From positions 1,550,001-1,614,000 of the forward strand of contig OZ241908.1 in the NCBI GenBank assembly GCA_965203685.1: a DNA stretch of 64,000 nt. The letters are read 5' to 3'. The stretch is from VXYL01 sp965203685. Lineage in GTDB: Bacteria; Pseudomonadota; Gammaproteobacteria; Pseudomonadales; Azotimanducaceae. The notes under the pieces are model-generated. The model searched no databases. It worked only from the letters and a program-made list of their open reading frames with translations, and was not told where the DNA came from. The position numbers and the translations under genes were made by a program. Below, in pieces: positions 1 through 11,800 of this stretch (position 1 is its first letter; every line of letters begins with the position of its first letter).

Positions 1-2
1 TG

Positions 3-3000
3 GTCCTGTCCGGGATCGACATCGGCGCGTTCGACGCGGCGACGACCGTCTATGCGGTGGCTGCGGTCGAGACGGTGTCGTCGACGACGGTGACCGCGAC
101 GCCCAGCGACGGCGACGCCACGGTGGTCATCACGCACGCCGACGTCTCCACGTCCGGCGGGACGCGCGACGTCGCGCTCGCGTACGGATCGAACGCGGTC
201 GCGGTGACAGTGACGGCGGCGGACGGCGAGACGACGCGGATCTACGCCGTTACTGTGACGCGTGCGGCGCCCCCGGAGGCGACCGTGTCCGCGACCGCGG
301 CGACGGTTGCGGAAGGCGGCGCGGCGCGGTTCGCGGTGTCGCTGTCGGCGGCGCAGTCGGTCGCGCTGTCGGTGTCGGTGTCGGTGACGGCGGAGGGCGC
401 CGGTCTGTCCGCGCCGGTGCCGACGTCGGCGACGTTCGCGGCCGGGGAGACGACGGCGGCGCTGGCCGTGCGCACGGTCGACGACGCGGTGGTGTCGGGG
501 GACGGCACGGTGACGGCGACGCTGTCGGCGGGCGCCGGCTACGCGCTCGGCACGGCCGTTTCGGCCTCGGTGGCGGTGGTCGACGACGACGTCGGCGAGT
601 TCGCCGTGAGCGCGCAACCGGCGCGGATCGAGGAGGGCGGCACGTCGACGCTGACGGTGTCGATCGCGAACGGCGTCACGTACGCCGCGGCGCAGGAGAT
701 CGCGCTGTCGGTGGCCGGCGACGTGGACGCGTCGGACTACGCGCTGCCGGCGACGGTGGAACTGGCGGCGGGGGCGTCGTCGGCGTTCGCTGAGTTCGCG
801 GCGGCGGCGGACGACGTGGACGAGGAGCCGGAGACGGCGACGGTGACGGCCAGCCTGGACGGCGCCGAGATCGGCGCGGCGTCCGTGACGGTGGCGGACC
901 AGCCGCCGCTGCCGGCGCTGCGCGTGGAGGGCGTGCCGCAGCTCGGCGCGACGCTGTCGGCGGTGTTCGCGGAGCCGGCGAACGGGCCGGCCGCGGATAC
1001 GGCGCGTGCCGCGGGCGGCGTCGGCGGCCTCGCCGTGGCGACCTCGGTGCCGGCGCGCGGCCTGGAGACCGTCTACCGGTGGCTGCGCGACGGGGTCGAG
1101 ATCCCGGGTGCGACGGGCCCGGCGCACGTGCTGACGGCGGCGGACGTCGGCGCCGCGGTGTCGGTGCGCGCGGCGCGCGGCATCCGGTCGGAAGAGAGCG
1201 CGGCGACGGTGCCGGTGTGGGGCGCGCCGGGCAACCCGGCCGTCGGCACGGACGAGGCGACGCTGCTGTCGACGACGATGACGCTGGGTTCGCGGGGGTT
1301 TTCGATGGTGGAGCTGCGCGTGGACTTCGCCGGCTACATGGACGAGACGTGGTACCGGCCCGTGGGTTCGCTGGACGCGGCGGCGTTCGAGCTGGACGGG
1401 ACGCGCTACCGGCTGACGACGTTCGCGGTGATCCAGGACGGCGGGTTCGCATTCGCGACGCAGCCGGTGCTGCCGTCGGCGGCGGGTCTCGTGGGGTACT
1501 GGGACGGCTACCGTCTGGCGGACTTCGTGGGGGAGACGGCGGACGTCAACGGCTGGACGACGTGGGGGACGTGGACGCCGCAGCCGCGGGAGGAGTACGA
1601 GCGCTACATGCACCGCCCGGGCCAGGTGTTCAGCGGTCCGTCGGACGGTGTGCGCGTGGCGGTGTCGCTGCGCCGCGAGGTGGGCGTGCCGACGGCGACG
1701 GTGTCGGCGTCGTCGGCGACGGTGTCCGAGGGCGGCGCGGCGGAGTTCGCGGTGTCGCTGGACGGGCCGCGCGAGGCGCCGGTGACGGTGTCGCTGGAGA
1801 CGACGGCCGCGGGCGCGGCGCTGGCGGGCGCGGCGCCGTCGTCGGCGACGTTCGCGCCCGGCGAGACGCGGGCGTCGCTGGACCTGGCGACCGTGGACGA
1901 CGCGGTGGTGTCGGGCGACGGGACGGTGACGGTGACGCTGGTTGCCGGGGACGGCTACGAGCTGGGCGCGAGCACCACGGCGACGGTGTCGGTGGCGGAG
2001 GACGACGCGGCGCAGTTCGCGGTGTCGGCGTCGCCGGCGGAGGTGGTCGAGGGCGCGTCGTCGACGGTGACGGTGGCGATCGGCAACGGCGTGACGTACG
2101 CGACCGCGCGCGAGGTGTCGCTGTCGGTGACGGGCACGGTGTCGGCGTCGGACTACGCGCTGCCGGCGACGGTCGCGCTGGCGGCGGGCGCGTCGTCGGC
2201 GACGGCGGAGTTCGCGGCGCTCGAGGACGACGCCGCGGCGGAGGCGCGCGAGGAGGCGCGGATCGCGGCGACGGTGGACGGCGCCGAGGTGGGCGCGGCG
2301 ACGGTGGCGATCCGGCCGCTGCGCGGCGACGCGACGCTGTCGTCGCTGTCGCTGACGGACGCGGACATCGGGCCGTTCGACGCGCAGACGACGGCGTACG
2401 CGGCGGAGGTTGCGCACGAGGTGGCGTCGACGACGGTGACGGCCGAGCCGTCGGACGCGGCGGCTGCGGTGCAGATCGCGGACGCGGCGGGGAGCACGCT
2501 CGGCACGCAGCGGACGTCGGCGCTGGCGGAGGGGTCGAACGCGATCTCGGCGACGGTGACGGCGGAGGACGGCGCGACGACGCGCACCTACGCGGTGGCG
2601 GTGCAGCGGCCGCCGCAGTGGGGCGCGCGGCGCCCGCAGCGCGACGTCGACCTCGGCGACGCGGCGCAGGCGACGGGCATCTGGTCGGACGGCGAGACGC
2701 TGTGGGCGGTGCCGGACTGGGACGGCGCGGCGCTGCGCGCCTACGACCTGGCGACCGGGGAGCGGCTTACGTCGCGGGACCTGACGCTGGAGGCTGGTCG
2801 GCAGTGGACGGACCTGCACGCGGACGGCGAGACGCTGTGGGCGTCGTCGTTCTGGGGCGGCGTGCTGGCGTACCGCCTGTCGGACGGCGCCCGCGCGGCG
2901 GACCGGGACCTGACCGCGGAGTCGCTGTCGGAGGCGGGCGGCGACCGCCCGTCGGGCGTGTTCTCGTCGGGCGGCACGCTATGGGTCCTGGACCACATCG

Positions 3001-3956
3001 ACCGCAAGGCGTACGCGCACGCAACGGCGGACGGCGCGCGGCAGGCGGAACAGGACGTGGCGCTGGGTTCGCGCGGCTCGCAGGAGGGCGGCGCGTGGCC
3101 GTGGGGGGCGTGGACGGACGGCGAGGTCCTGCTGACGTCGAACTGGAGCCGGGGCCGGGTGCTGGCGTACCGCCTCTCGGACGGCGCGGCGGTGCCGGCG
3201 ATGGAGGTGGACACGGCCGCGGCCGGCAACGGCGACCCCCTGGGCCTGTGGTCGGACGGCGCCACGCTATGGGTGGTCGACGGCACGGACCGCAAGGTTT
3301 ACGCGTACGCGGCACCGGGACTGCGCCAGGCGTCGGCGGATTCGGTGGAGAGCCGTGCGTCGGCGGTGCCGTCGCGGACGCCGGGCCCGCCGCTGCCGAT
3401 CCCGGACCCGGCCCTGCGCGCAGCGCTGGCCGCCGCCCTCGGCAAGCCGCCGCACTCGGCGCTCGGCGCGAACGAACTGGCGGCGCTGGAGTCGCTCGAA
3501 GCCCGCGCCACCGGCATCGCGGACCTCTCCGGCCTGGAGCACGCAGTGCGCCTCACGGCGCTGGACCTGTCGGGCAACCCGCTCGCCGACCTCCGCGCGC
3601 TGGCGTCCCTGCCGCGCCTTGCCGACCTGCGCCTCGACGCCACCGGCGCCCAGCCGTGGGACGTGGCATCGCTAGCCGGCCTGCGACGCCTGTCGCTGCG
3701 CGGCAACGGCATCGACAGCATCGAAGCGCTGTCCGCACTCCGCTCGCTCGAGCACCTGGACATCGGCAGCAACCGAATCGCCGACCTCGGCCCGCTGGCG
3801 AACCTCCACCGCCTCGCAAACCTGCGCGCCGACGGCAACCGCGTGGCCGACGTCGCGCCGCTGCTCGCACTGCCGTCGCTCGCGACCCTCGACCTGCGCG
3901 ACAACCCCGTCGACGACACCGCCGCCCTCGAACGGCTGCCGGGGCTGCGCCGGTAG
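3..3956 (+). CDS. Giant Calx-beta/cadherin-like/LRR surface protein, 5' partial
   Basis: The reading frame is open to the left edge (first full codon at base 3), so the N-terminus and any signal peptide lie outside. In order one sees a cadherin-like beta-sandwich (to about 270), Calx-beta-like repeats (about 270-890), a non-repetitive insert (about 1240-1670), two more Calx-beta-like repeats (about 1690-2320), a second cadherin-like unit (2330-2610), propeller-like repeats with recurrent LWA/LWV and RAYDL-type strands (2620-3330), and internalin-like leucine-rich repeats (3500-3950). It is probably an exported adhesin or binding protein. It is a close paralogue of the 3' half of the gene at 5807-14764, with stretches near 3190-3430 almost identical to 14000-14235. 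The exact ligand cannot be inferred. Confidence 0.85.
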   Translation, partial: VLSGIDIGAFDAATTVYAVAAVETVSSTTVTATPSDGDATVVITHADVSTSGGTRDVALAYGSNAVAVTVTAADGETTRIYAVTVTRAAPPEATVSATAATVAEGGAARFAVSLSAAQSVALSVSVSVTAEGAGLSAPVPTSATFAAGETTAALAVRTVDDAVVSGDGTVTATLSAGAGYALGTAVSASVAVVDDDVGEFAVSAQPARIEEGGTSTLTVSIANGVTYAAAQEIALSVAGDVDASDYALPATVELAAGASSAFAEFAAAADDVDEEPETATVTASLDGAEIGAASVTVADQPPLPALRVEGVPQLGATLSAVFAEPANGPAADTARAAGGVGGLAVATSVPARGLETVYRWLRDGVEIPGATGPAHVLTAADVGAAVSVRAARGIRSEESAATVPVWGAPGNPAVGTDEATLLSTTMTLGSRGFSMVELRVDFAGYMDETWYRPVGSLDAAAFELDGTRYRLTTFAVIQDGGFAFATQPVLPSAAGLVGYWDGYRLADFVGETADVNGWTTWGTWTPQPREEYERYMHRPGQVFSGPSDGVRVAVSLRREVGVPTATVSASSATVSEGGAAEFAVSLDGPREAPVTVSLETTAAGAALAGAAPSSATFAPGETRASLDLATVDDAVVSGDGTVTVTLVAGDGYELGASTTATVSVAEDDAAQFAVSASPAEVVEGASSTVTVAIGNGVTYATAREVSLSVTGTVSASDYALPATVALAAGASSATAEFAALEDDAAAEAREEARIAATVDGAEVGAATVAIRPLRGDATLSSLSLTDADIGPFDAQTTAYAAEVAHEVASTTVTAEPSDAAAAVQIADAAGSTLGTQRTSALAEGSNAISATVTAEDGATTRTYAVAVQRPPQWGARRPQRDVDLGDAAQATGIWSDGETLWAVPDWDGAALRAYDLATGERLTSRDLTLEAGRQWTDLHADGETLWASSFWGGVLAYRLSDGARAADRDLTAESLSEAGGDRPSGVFSSGGTLWVLDHIDRKAYAHATADGARQAEQDVALGSRGSQEGGAWPWGAWTDGEVLLTSNWSRGRVLAYRLSDGAAVPAMEVDTAAAGNGDPLGLWSDGATLWVVDGTDRKVYAYAAPGLRQASADSVESRASAVPSRTPGPPLPIPDPALRAALAAALGKPPHSALGANELAALESLEARATGIADLSGLEHAVRLTALDLSGNPLADLRALASLPRLADLRLDATGAQPWDVASLAGLRRLSLRGNGIDSIEALSALRSLEHLDIGSNRIADLGPLANLHRLANLRADGNRVADVAPLLALPSLATLDLRDNPVDDTAALERLPGLRR

Positions 3957-4231
3957 GCAACTCGCCGGCGAAACGGCGCGGCTGCGGTAGGCGCACCTCG
4001 GGGTTTCAGGGCATTCCGGGATAGCTCCCGAAGTCCTTTAACCGGAAGGCGAACGCTACATCCGCATACTTGGACCACGTGTCCCTTCGCTCTTGACTTC
4101 CGCGCTCTCTAGCCATTACTGTGGTTTTTGCGTCTGCGGAGAGTCGCCGAGCGGCTCGTATTTTGGGGCCACGTCCCCAAAACCCAGACGCCCCTCGAAT
4201 ACCGTTTCGCCTCGACCTCCTGACCCGAACT

Positions 4232-4742
4232 GTGTACCTCTGCTATCTCGACGAATCAGGTTCCACCGGCGCCTCGCCGCCGGAGACCTCGCACTTCGTC
4301 CTCGCTGCGCTCTCCATACCGGTCTGGAACTGGCGGGCTGCCGACCGTGAAAGTAGTCTCCCGCTGCGAGCACTATCTTCGGTCCCGCGACCACGACAAC
4401 GCTTCTGAAAGGCCCTACGGTCTACTTGTCCACGACCACAACCAGACGGTTGCCTCCCGCCACACGCGCTTGATGCGTTCCTTCCAAACCCGTGGCACTT
4501 TCTGGACCGACGTTGACCACATCGTCGAAACCCCTTTCTTCGTTGACAGCGAACTCACCCGCATGGTGCAGATTGCAGACCTTTGCGCCTACGCCCTGCG
4601 CCGTTATGTCGAACGCCGCGAGCGCCACCTGTTCGACATGCTCTTTCGCCGTGCCGATCGCCGGCGCGACACGGTTGTGGGCGTTCGTCATTTCGCCGGC
4701 CCGAATTGTCGTTGCACCATCTGCAACTACCACCGTACGTAA
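4232..4742 (+). pseudogene. DUF3800 protein, internally deleted and frameshifted
   Basis: A GTG at 4232 opens a frame with the DUF3800 N-terminal signature YLDESGSTG, followed by HFVLAALSIPVW. That frame stops at 4408. The C-terminal DUF3800 half (a PYGLLVHD strand, then ETPFFVDSELTRMVQIADL and a CRCTIC-type end) is in another frame ending at 4742. About 100 residues of the expected middle are missing, so the gene is a remnant. The segment is visibly lower in GC than its neighbours, which suggests foreign origin. DUF3800 proteins occur in mobile and defence regions, but their activity is not established here. Confidence 0.75.
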
Positions 4743-4760
4743 CACCCCTCTCCGAACACG

Positions 4761-5333
4761 GACGAGGACTCCCACGCACCGCTCGGCGCTCGTTCCGGAA
4801 CCGGCCGCGGCGGTCCTTGGACGAGAAATCGTATCCCTCAGACATGATTTTCGTCGTGCATGCACGACACGCCGGGGTCGCCGCCGCGCCGTGTTCCGCC
4901 GTCGGTCGTCGCGAGCGCTTCCCCCGGGCCGCGCGTCGGCCGGCGAACGGAAGAAGCCCCGACGGGAACCGCCCGCGCCGGAGAAAAGCGGGTAGTGTTT
5001 GGGCGTGGCGGCTTGCGGTCCGGGGGGAACGTCCGTGCGGCCGCGCCGCGCGAGCGAACCGGGAACGCAGGCATGGGACTGAGCGTGCACGACAACCGAC
5101 ACTCGCGAGCACTCCGCGGCCCTCGGATGCATGTCGACGGAGGCACGACCGAGGTGAGATCCAAGCGTGGTGCGAGCGCCGCGGCCGCGGCGCTGCTTCT
5201 CGGGATTCTCGCGGCCGCGCCCGCGCAGGCCGCGGAACTCGTGAGCAACCTGCGCAAGACGGCAGTGGCCACCATTGTCACCCACACGCAGGTCTGGGCG
5301 CGGCCGTTCACGACGGGTCCGCTGCGTTCCCGG
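4761..5333 (+). repeat. Segmental duplication, copy A (573 bp)
   Basis: This segment is nearly identical to 15060-15633, with scattered substitutions and one small indel. It carries the end of the 93-bp repeat unit, a 16-bp palindrome, about 280 bp of leader, and the first 60 codons of the third giant gene. Identity ends within codons shared with that gene, so this is the donor or recipient of a gene-plus-leader duplication. Confidence 0.9.
4853..4868. promoter_or_regulatory. 16-bp perfect palindrome, copy 1
   Basis: GTCGTGCATGCACGAC is a perfect inverted repeat with no spacer. Copies lie at 15152-15167 (perfect) and 31295-31310 (one mismatch). All have a CTCAG-like box and an AT-rich tract on the same side, so the shared unit is about 45 bp. 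It could be an operator or the conserved core of a dispersed element. No regulator can be assigned. Confidence 0.5.
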
Positions 5334-5357
5334 CCCCGGACTGTGCCGCGAGCATAG
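5154..5357 (+). pseudogene. Truncated signal-peptide copy of the third giant gene
   Basis: GTG at 5154 follows GGAGG by 10 nt, exactly as in the intact gene at 15454. The 67-residue product keeps the signal peptide (basic start, alanine/leucine core, AQA-AE cleavage site) and about 35 mature residues. It then diverges after PLRSR into a short unrelated tail and stops. It is most simply a truncated duplicate. A secreted peptide of about 40 residues cannot be excluded, because leader and ribosome-binding site are intact. Confidence 0.7.
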
Positions 5358-5806
5358 CCGCCCCGCGATGGCCGACCCAAGACGGCAGGCGGCCACGCAC
5401 GTGGGGGCAAATCGGGAGACGGGCGTCCAAGGCCGTGCCGCGCGGTCCGCGTGTCGGCGACCGCCTGCGATGCCGCGGGGCGGCTCGGAAGGGCCTGGCC
5501 GGACCGTCGCCTTCGAAGCTGGGTCGTCGGCGCTGGCGGACGGGTTCGGCATGCGCGGCGACCCGAGGTCGCAGCGTCGTCGACAGACACGACGGACTTC
5601 CGGCATGGTCACGCGCGGCGGGAACGGGTAGGCTTCGGGGCTTGGCGCAGGTGCGCATCGGCCACACCCGCGTGTCGCGGTTCCGGGACCGCCACGCGTC
5701 GACGGGGCCGACGTTCGCCGACGACATTGCTGACTGACACAGACGGCCGGGCCGGCGCTAGGGAACGCGTCGCCGTTGTCGGTCGCAACTGCGGGAGACG
5801 GGGATC
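5358..5806. other. Intergenic, no gene recognised
   Basis: About 450 bp between the truncated copy and the second giant gene. Open frames here are GC-driven shadows without domain signatures. The end contains the GGGAG ribosome-binding site for the gene starting at 5807. Confidence 0.5.
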
Positions 5807-8800
5807 ATGGAGGCGAAGGGGGACATTCGGGGCTGCTGGCGCAAGGCGCGGAGCCGAAGCGACGGGGCGGCTGCAGGCGTTGCGAGCGTGGACGTCGGGA
5901 CGCTGCGGGGACCGTTCGGGGCCGTTGGAAGGGCCGGGCCGCCAGCCGCGCCACGGCACGTCCGGACGGTCCGCGGCGTGGCTCTCGCGCACGCCGCGGG
6001 GGTGTTGCTCGCGGCGTGGTGCACAGCGGCCGCGGGGGCAGAGGCCGCCGGGGCAGAGGCAGAGATAGCGGCGCAGCCGGCAGCGGCGTACAGCGGCGCG
6101 CCCGGCCCCGCGATCGAGGCTCTCGAGGTCGTCTCCCGGCCGCGCAACGGGGGCACGTACGCCCTCGGCGAGGCGGTGGAGCTGGCCGCGGTCTTCGACG
6201 GCGCGGTCGACGTGGACGCCCGTCTCGGGACCCCGGCCGTCGTCCTCGTGGTCGGATCGCGCCGCTTCGACGCCGCGTATGCGGGGGGCTCGGGCAGCCG
6301 CGAGCTGCGTTTCCGCTGGGACGTCGCGGAGGGCGCTCTCGACGCGGACGGGTTCGAAGTCGCCGCCGGCAGGATCGCGCTGAACGGCGGCGACATCCGC
6401 GGACGCTTCGGCCTCCGGCCGGTGCTCGGCCACGACGCCGTGGCGCAGACGGCCGAGCACCGCGTGGACGGCCAGCGGCCCGAGGTCGTGGCGGGCGCGG
6501 ACGGGCTGGCCGCGTCCGGCGGCGTTCTCCGGCTCCGCTTCCGGGAGCCGCTGGATCCGCTGTCGGTGCCGCCGCCGGAGGCGTTCTCGATCATCGACGC
6601 CGCGGCGCCGGACGTGCCCGTGGCCGTCTCGGCGGTCGCCGTCGACCGCGCGGTCGTCGCCCTGACCCTGAGTCCGGCGGGCCACCGGGTCGGCCTTGCC
6701 GACGTGTCGGTCGCGTACCGGCCGCCCGCGGACGCGGCCAGGGCGCTGCGCGACCGGGTCGGAAACAGCGCGCCGTCCTTCGCCGCCGGTTCGCCGGCCG
6801 CGGCGCAGGCCGAGGTACCGGGCGCAGCCGCCGCGCCCGGCGCGGCCCGCGCAGCCGCCGCGCGGGAGGACGACCGGCCGCCGGACCTGAAGGCGTCCGC
6901 CCTGCGGCGAATCCAGGAGTTGCACGCCGCCAAGGCCGCGCGAACGCCGGTCCAGCGCAAGATCGCGTCCCGGCTGCTCGACGCCGCCGCGACGGACGGC
7001 GGCGTTCGCACGGAGGTGGACATCCGCGCGGACGTCACGCCGGAACTGCTCGCGCGCATCGAGGCGCTCGGCGGCGAGGTCGTCGACGCGCACCCGCGGT
7101 GGCGCGCCGTGCGCGCGGCGATGCCGGTGGGTGCCGTGGAGGCCCTGGCCGCGGCCGACGCCGTGCAGACCATCGGGCCGGCCGTGCCCGCAGCGACCCG
7201 CAACGCGGCGTCGGCGGCGGCCGAGAAGGTCGATGTCACCGAAGGCGACGCGGCGCACGGGGCGTCCTCGGCGCGCGTCGAGCACGGCGTGGACGGAACC
7301 GGCATCGTCGTCGGCGTGATGTCCGACGGCGTGGCGACGCTGGCGGCGCGGCAGGCGACCGGCGACCTGCCGGCGGGCGTGCGCATCGTGGCGGGCCAGG
7401 GCGGTACCGGCGACGAAGGCACGGCGCTGCTCGAGATCGTCCACGATCTGGCCCCGGGCGCGGAGTTGATGTTCGCGACGGGCTTGGGGAGCTCGGCGCG
7501 TTTCGCAGCGAACGTGACGGCACTGTGCGAGCAGGGGGCGCACATCATCGTGGACGACGTGTTTCATTTCAGGGAGCCGCCGTTCCAGGACGGGATCATC
7601 GCGCAGGCCATGGAGTCGGCGGTGGACGACGGCTGCTTCGTGCTCTCGGCGGCGGGCAACGCGGGCAACGCGAACGACGACACGTCCAGCACTTGGGAAG
7701 GCGACTTCCGCGCCGCGGCTGCGGATGCGGACGCCCCGGCGCTGGGCGACGCGTCGGAGAAGAACGCGGCCGTCTTCCACGACTTCGGCGACGGCGCGCT
7801 GGCGAACGGGATCGTGGATAGCGGTCGCGCGTTTGGACTCTCGTGGGCCGATCCCCTCGGGGCGTCGGCGAACGACTACGACCTCTTTCTCCTGGACGAC
7901 GACGGCGAGGTCGTCGCCGCGTCCACGAACGACCAGGACGGCACGCAGGATCCGTTCGAGTTGATCCTGGGCGGGAGCGCCGGTGAGCGGCTCGTCGTGG
8001 TGAAGTACTCGGGCGCCGACCGCTACCTGCGGCTGTCCGGGCTTCCCACGGGTCGTTTGGAGTTCGGGACCCCGGGCGGCGTCGCCGACCACAGCGGCGC
8101 GGAGCGCGTGGTTGCGGTCGGTGCGGTCCATGCCGGTTCGGCGACGGGCGACGGCGGCGTCTTCGCCGGCGGCGAGCCGGTCGCGACCTACAGCAGCGAC
8201 GGGCCTCGCCGGGTGTTCTTCGAGGCCGAAGGCACGCCGTTGACGCCGGGCGACTTCCTGGCGAGCGGCGGCGTGGTCCGTGCGAAGCCCGAGGTGGTGG
8301 CCGCCGACTGCGTGTCGACGTCGACGCCGGGCTTCTCGCACTTCTGCGGCACGTCGGCGGCGGCGCCGCACGCGGCCGCGATCGGCGCGCTGCTGCTCGA
8401 GGCGGCCGGCGGCCCCCGGGGCCTGACGCCGGCCGCGTTCCGCGCCGCGTTGGCGACCGGCGCGATCGACATCGAGGCGGACGGGCGCGACCGGGACTCC
8501 GGGGCGGGGATCGTCATGGCGCCCGGCGCCGTGGGCGCGGTCGCCGTGGCGGCGGAGGAGCGCAACCAGGCGCCCGCGCTCGCCGCCGTGCTGGCCGACG
8601 TGGCGGCGACCGTGGACGTCGCGGAGACGATCGACCTCGCGCCGGGCTTCAGCGACCCCGACGGGGATGCGCTGGCCTTGACCGTCCACATCGACGACGC
8701 GGACCAACGCGCGCTGGCGGACCACCTCGAGGCACGGGCGGACGGCACGAACCTGGTTCTCACCGTCGCCGTCCCGGCCGTGCTCCGGGTGACCGTGCGC

Positions 8801-11800
8801 GCCACGGACCCCGGCGGGCTGACCGCGCTGCAGACCTTCGAGGTCGCCGTGGCGGCCGGCGACCGGGACTACGACGCGGACGACGACGGCCTCGTCGAGG
8901 TCGCGACGCTCGCGGCGCTCGACGCCGTGCGCTACGACCCGGACGCGGACGGCCGGATCGCGGTGGCCGACGAAGCCGGGTACGGGGCGGCGTTTCCCGA
9001 GCGGCAGGTGGGCATGGGCTGTCCGGACCGTGCATGCACGGGCTACGAACTGACGGCGGACCTCGATTTCGATACCGACGGAAGCGGTGCCGTGGACGCC
9101 GCCGACGACCATTGGAACGACGGTGCCGGCTGGGTTCCCATTCCGGTCTACGCGGCTACGCTGGAGGGCAACGGCCACGTCGTCCGGAACCTGCTGGTCG
9201 ACCGGCGGGACGGTTCCGCCGGCCTGTTCCACACCCTGTCCCGGCAAGGCACGGTCCGCAATCTCGGCCTGGTCGGGGTCGACGTCGGGTACGGTCTGTA
9301 CGCCGGCGCGCTGGCGGGCATCAGTCTGGGGTCGGTGATGGGCGTCTACGCCACCGGCGAGGTCACGGGCGTCCTTGCCGGGGGGCTGATCGGCGCGACT
9401 GGACAGGCCGTGACGGCGGCAAGCCACGCGGCGGTTGCCGTGCACGGCTCCAACGCGGCGCACTGGCCGCTGCACGGCCCGTCGGGCGGCCTCATCGGGA
9501 GCAACAGCGGGCAGGTGACGGCGTGCTATGCGACGGGCCGCGTATCCGGCGGCGCCGTCGTCGGCGGGCTCGTCGGCAGGAACCGGGGCAGCATCGAGAC
9601 GAGCTACGCGACCGGCCCCGCGATCGCCAGCGACGGCCCGGACGGCAAGCTGGTGGGCGTCGCCGAAAGCGGCGGCACACTCGCCTCGAGCTACCAGGAG
9701 GGGGGCGCGAACTCGGGCCGCGTCAGGACCGTGTCCGATCTCCAAGGGCCGACGAGCAGCGAGGGCATCTACGCCGACTGGGGCGGTGACGCCGACGGCG
9801 ACGGCACGAGCGACTGGGTGTTCGGCACCGCCAGCCAGTATCCCGCGCTGGCGGTGGACTTCGACGGCGACGGCACGGCGACGTGGCAGGAGTTCGGTAT
9901 CCAGTTGCGCGCCGCGCCGGCACTGACGGGGACCGTGGACGACGACGGCGTCGCCTTGTCGTGGACGGCGGTGGACACGAGCCACTGGACCGCGGCGCCC
10001 ACCGTCGGCTACACGGTCGTCCGCAAGGGAGCGGATGCCACCGCCGACGTGGCGGCGGGACTTGCGACCCTCGCCTACACCGACACCGACTCGAGGCCCG
10101 GCGTCACGGACCGCTACCGCGTGGCGGCCTCGGTGGCGGGCGGCGAGGTCGTCCGTAGCCCGTGGCTGCGCATGGCGCGGCCGGCGAGCGCGGCGCTGCA
10201 CTCGATGACGATCGGCGGCGTCGACTTCGGGACGTTCTCGAGCGCGACCACGGACTACCAGGCGGCCGTGGGCTACCGCTCGCGCACTGCGGAGTTGAAG
10301 GCGGCGCCGGCGGATCCGGCCGCCAGCGTCGCCATCAGCGACGAATTCGGCGAGACCGCCGGCACGCGCCGCGACTTGACCTTCGCGGTCGGCGTCAACG
10401 AGATCAAGGTCACCGTCACCGCGGCGGACGGCGGGTCGACCAGGACCTACGTGGTCGACGTGACGCGGGCAGCGCCCGTGGCGACGCTCGTTGCGGAGGA
10501 GGAGGAGGTCGCGGAGGGCACCGACGCGGTCTTCACCGTGGACTTCGACCATGCGCTCCTCGAGGCGCACACGGTCGGCGTCGGCGTCGCGGAGACGGGC
10601 GACATGCTCGCCGGGACGCCGCCCGAGTCGCTGGCGTTCGCGGTCGGTGAGACGAGCAGGAAGCTGGTCCTCGGGACGGACGACGACGCCGTCTCCGAGG
10701 ACGACAGCGACATCGCGGTGGAACTCAAGGACGGCGACGGCTACGCGGTCGGAACGCCTGCGGCTGCCACCGTCACCGTGACGGACGACGACGTCGTCGC
10801 GTCGGCCGACGCCGGCCTGAGCGCGCTCGGACTGTCCGGGATTGCACTGGCCTTCGCCACGGGCACCACGGTCTACGCGGTGGACGTCGACCACGCCGTC
10901 GCGTCGACCACGGTGTCGGCAGTAACGGCCGATGCCCGCGCGTCGGTGTCGATCACGCCGTCCGACGCGGATTCCGCGACCGCGGGGCACCAGGTGTCGC
11001 TGGCGGTGGGCGCGAACCGGATCGCGGCGACGGTGACGGCGGAGAACGGAACGCAACGGACGTACGCCGTGACGGTGACGCGCGCGGCAGCGCCGGAGGC
11101 GAGCGTGTCGGCGACCGCGGCGACGGTTGGGGAAGGCGGCGCGGCGCGCTTCGAGGTGTCGCTGTCGGCGGCGCAGTCGGTCGCGCTGTCGGTGTCGGTG
11201 TCGGTGACGGCGGAGGGCGCCGGGCTGTCCGCGCCGGTGCCGACGTCGGCGACGTTCGCGGCCGGGGAGACGACGGCGGCGCTGGCCGTGCGCACGGTCG
11301 ACGACGCGGTGGTGTCGGGGGACGGCACGGTGACGGCGACGCTGTCGGCGGGCGCCGGCTACGCGCTCGGCACGGCCGGTTCGGCCTCGGTGGCGGTGGC
11401 CGACGACGACGTCGGCGAGTTCGCGGTGAGCGCGCAACCGGCGCGGATCGAGGAGGGCGGCACGTCGACGCTGACGGTGTCGATCGCGAACGGCGTGACG
11501 TACGCCGAGGCGCAGGAGATCGCGCTGTCGGCGTCGGGCGACGTCTCGGCGGACGACTACACGCTGCCGTCGACGCTGGAGCTGGCCGCGGGTGCGTCGT
11601 CGGCGTTCGCGGAGTTCGCGGCGGCGGCGGACGACGTGGACGAGGAGCCGGAGACGGCGACGGTGACGGCCAGCCTGGACGGCGCCGAGATCGGCGCGGC
11701 TTCGGTGACGGTGGCGGACCAGCCGCCGCTGCCGGCGCTGCGCGTGGAGGGCGTGCCGCAGCTCGGCGCGACGCTGTCGGCGGTGTTCGCGGAGCCTGTG

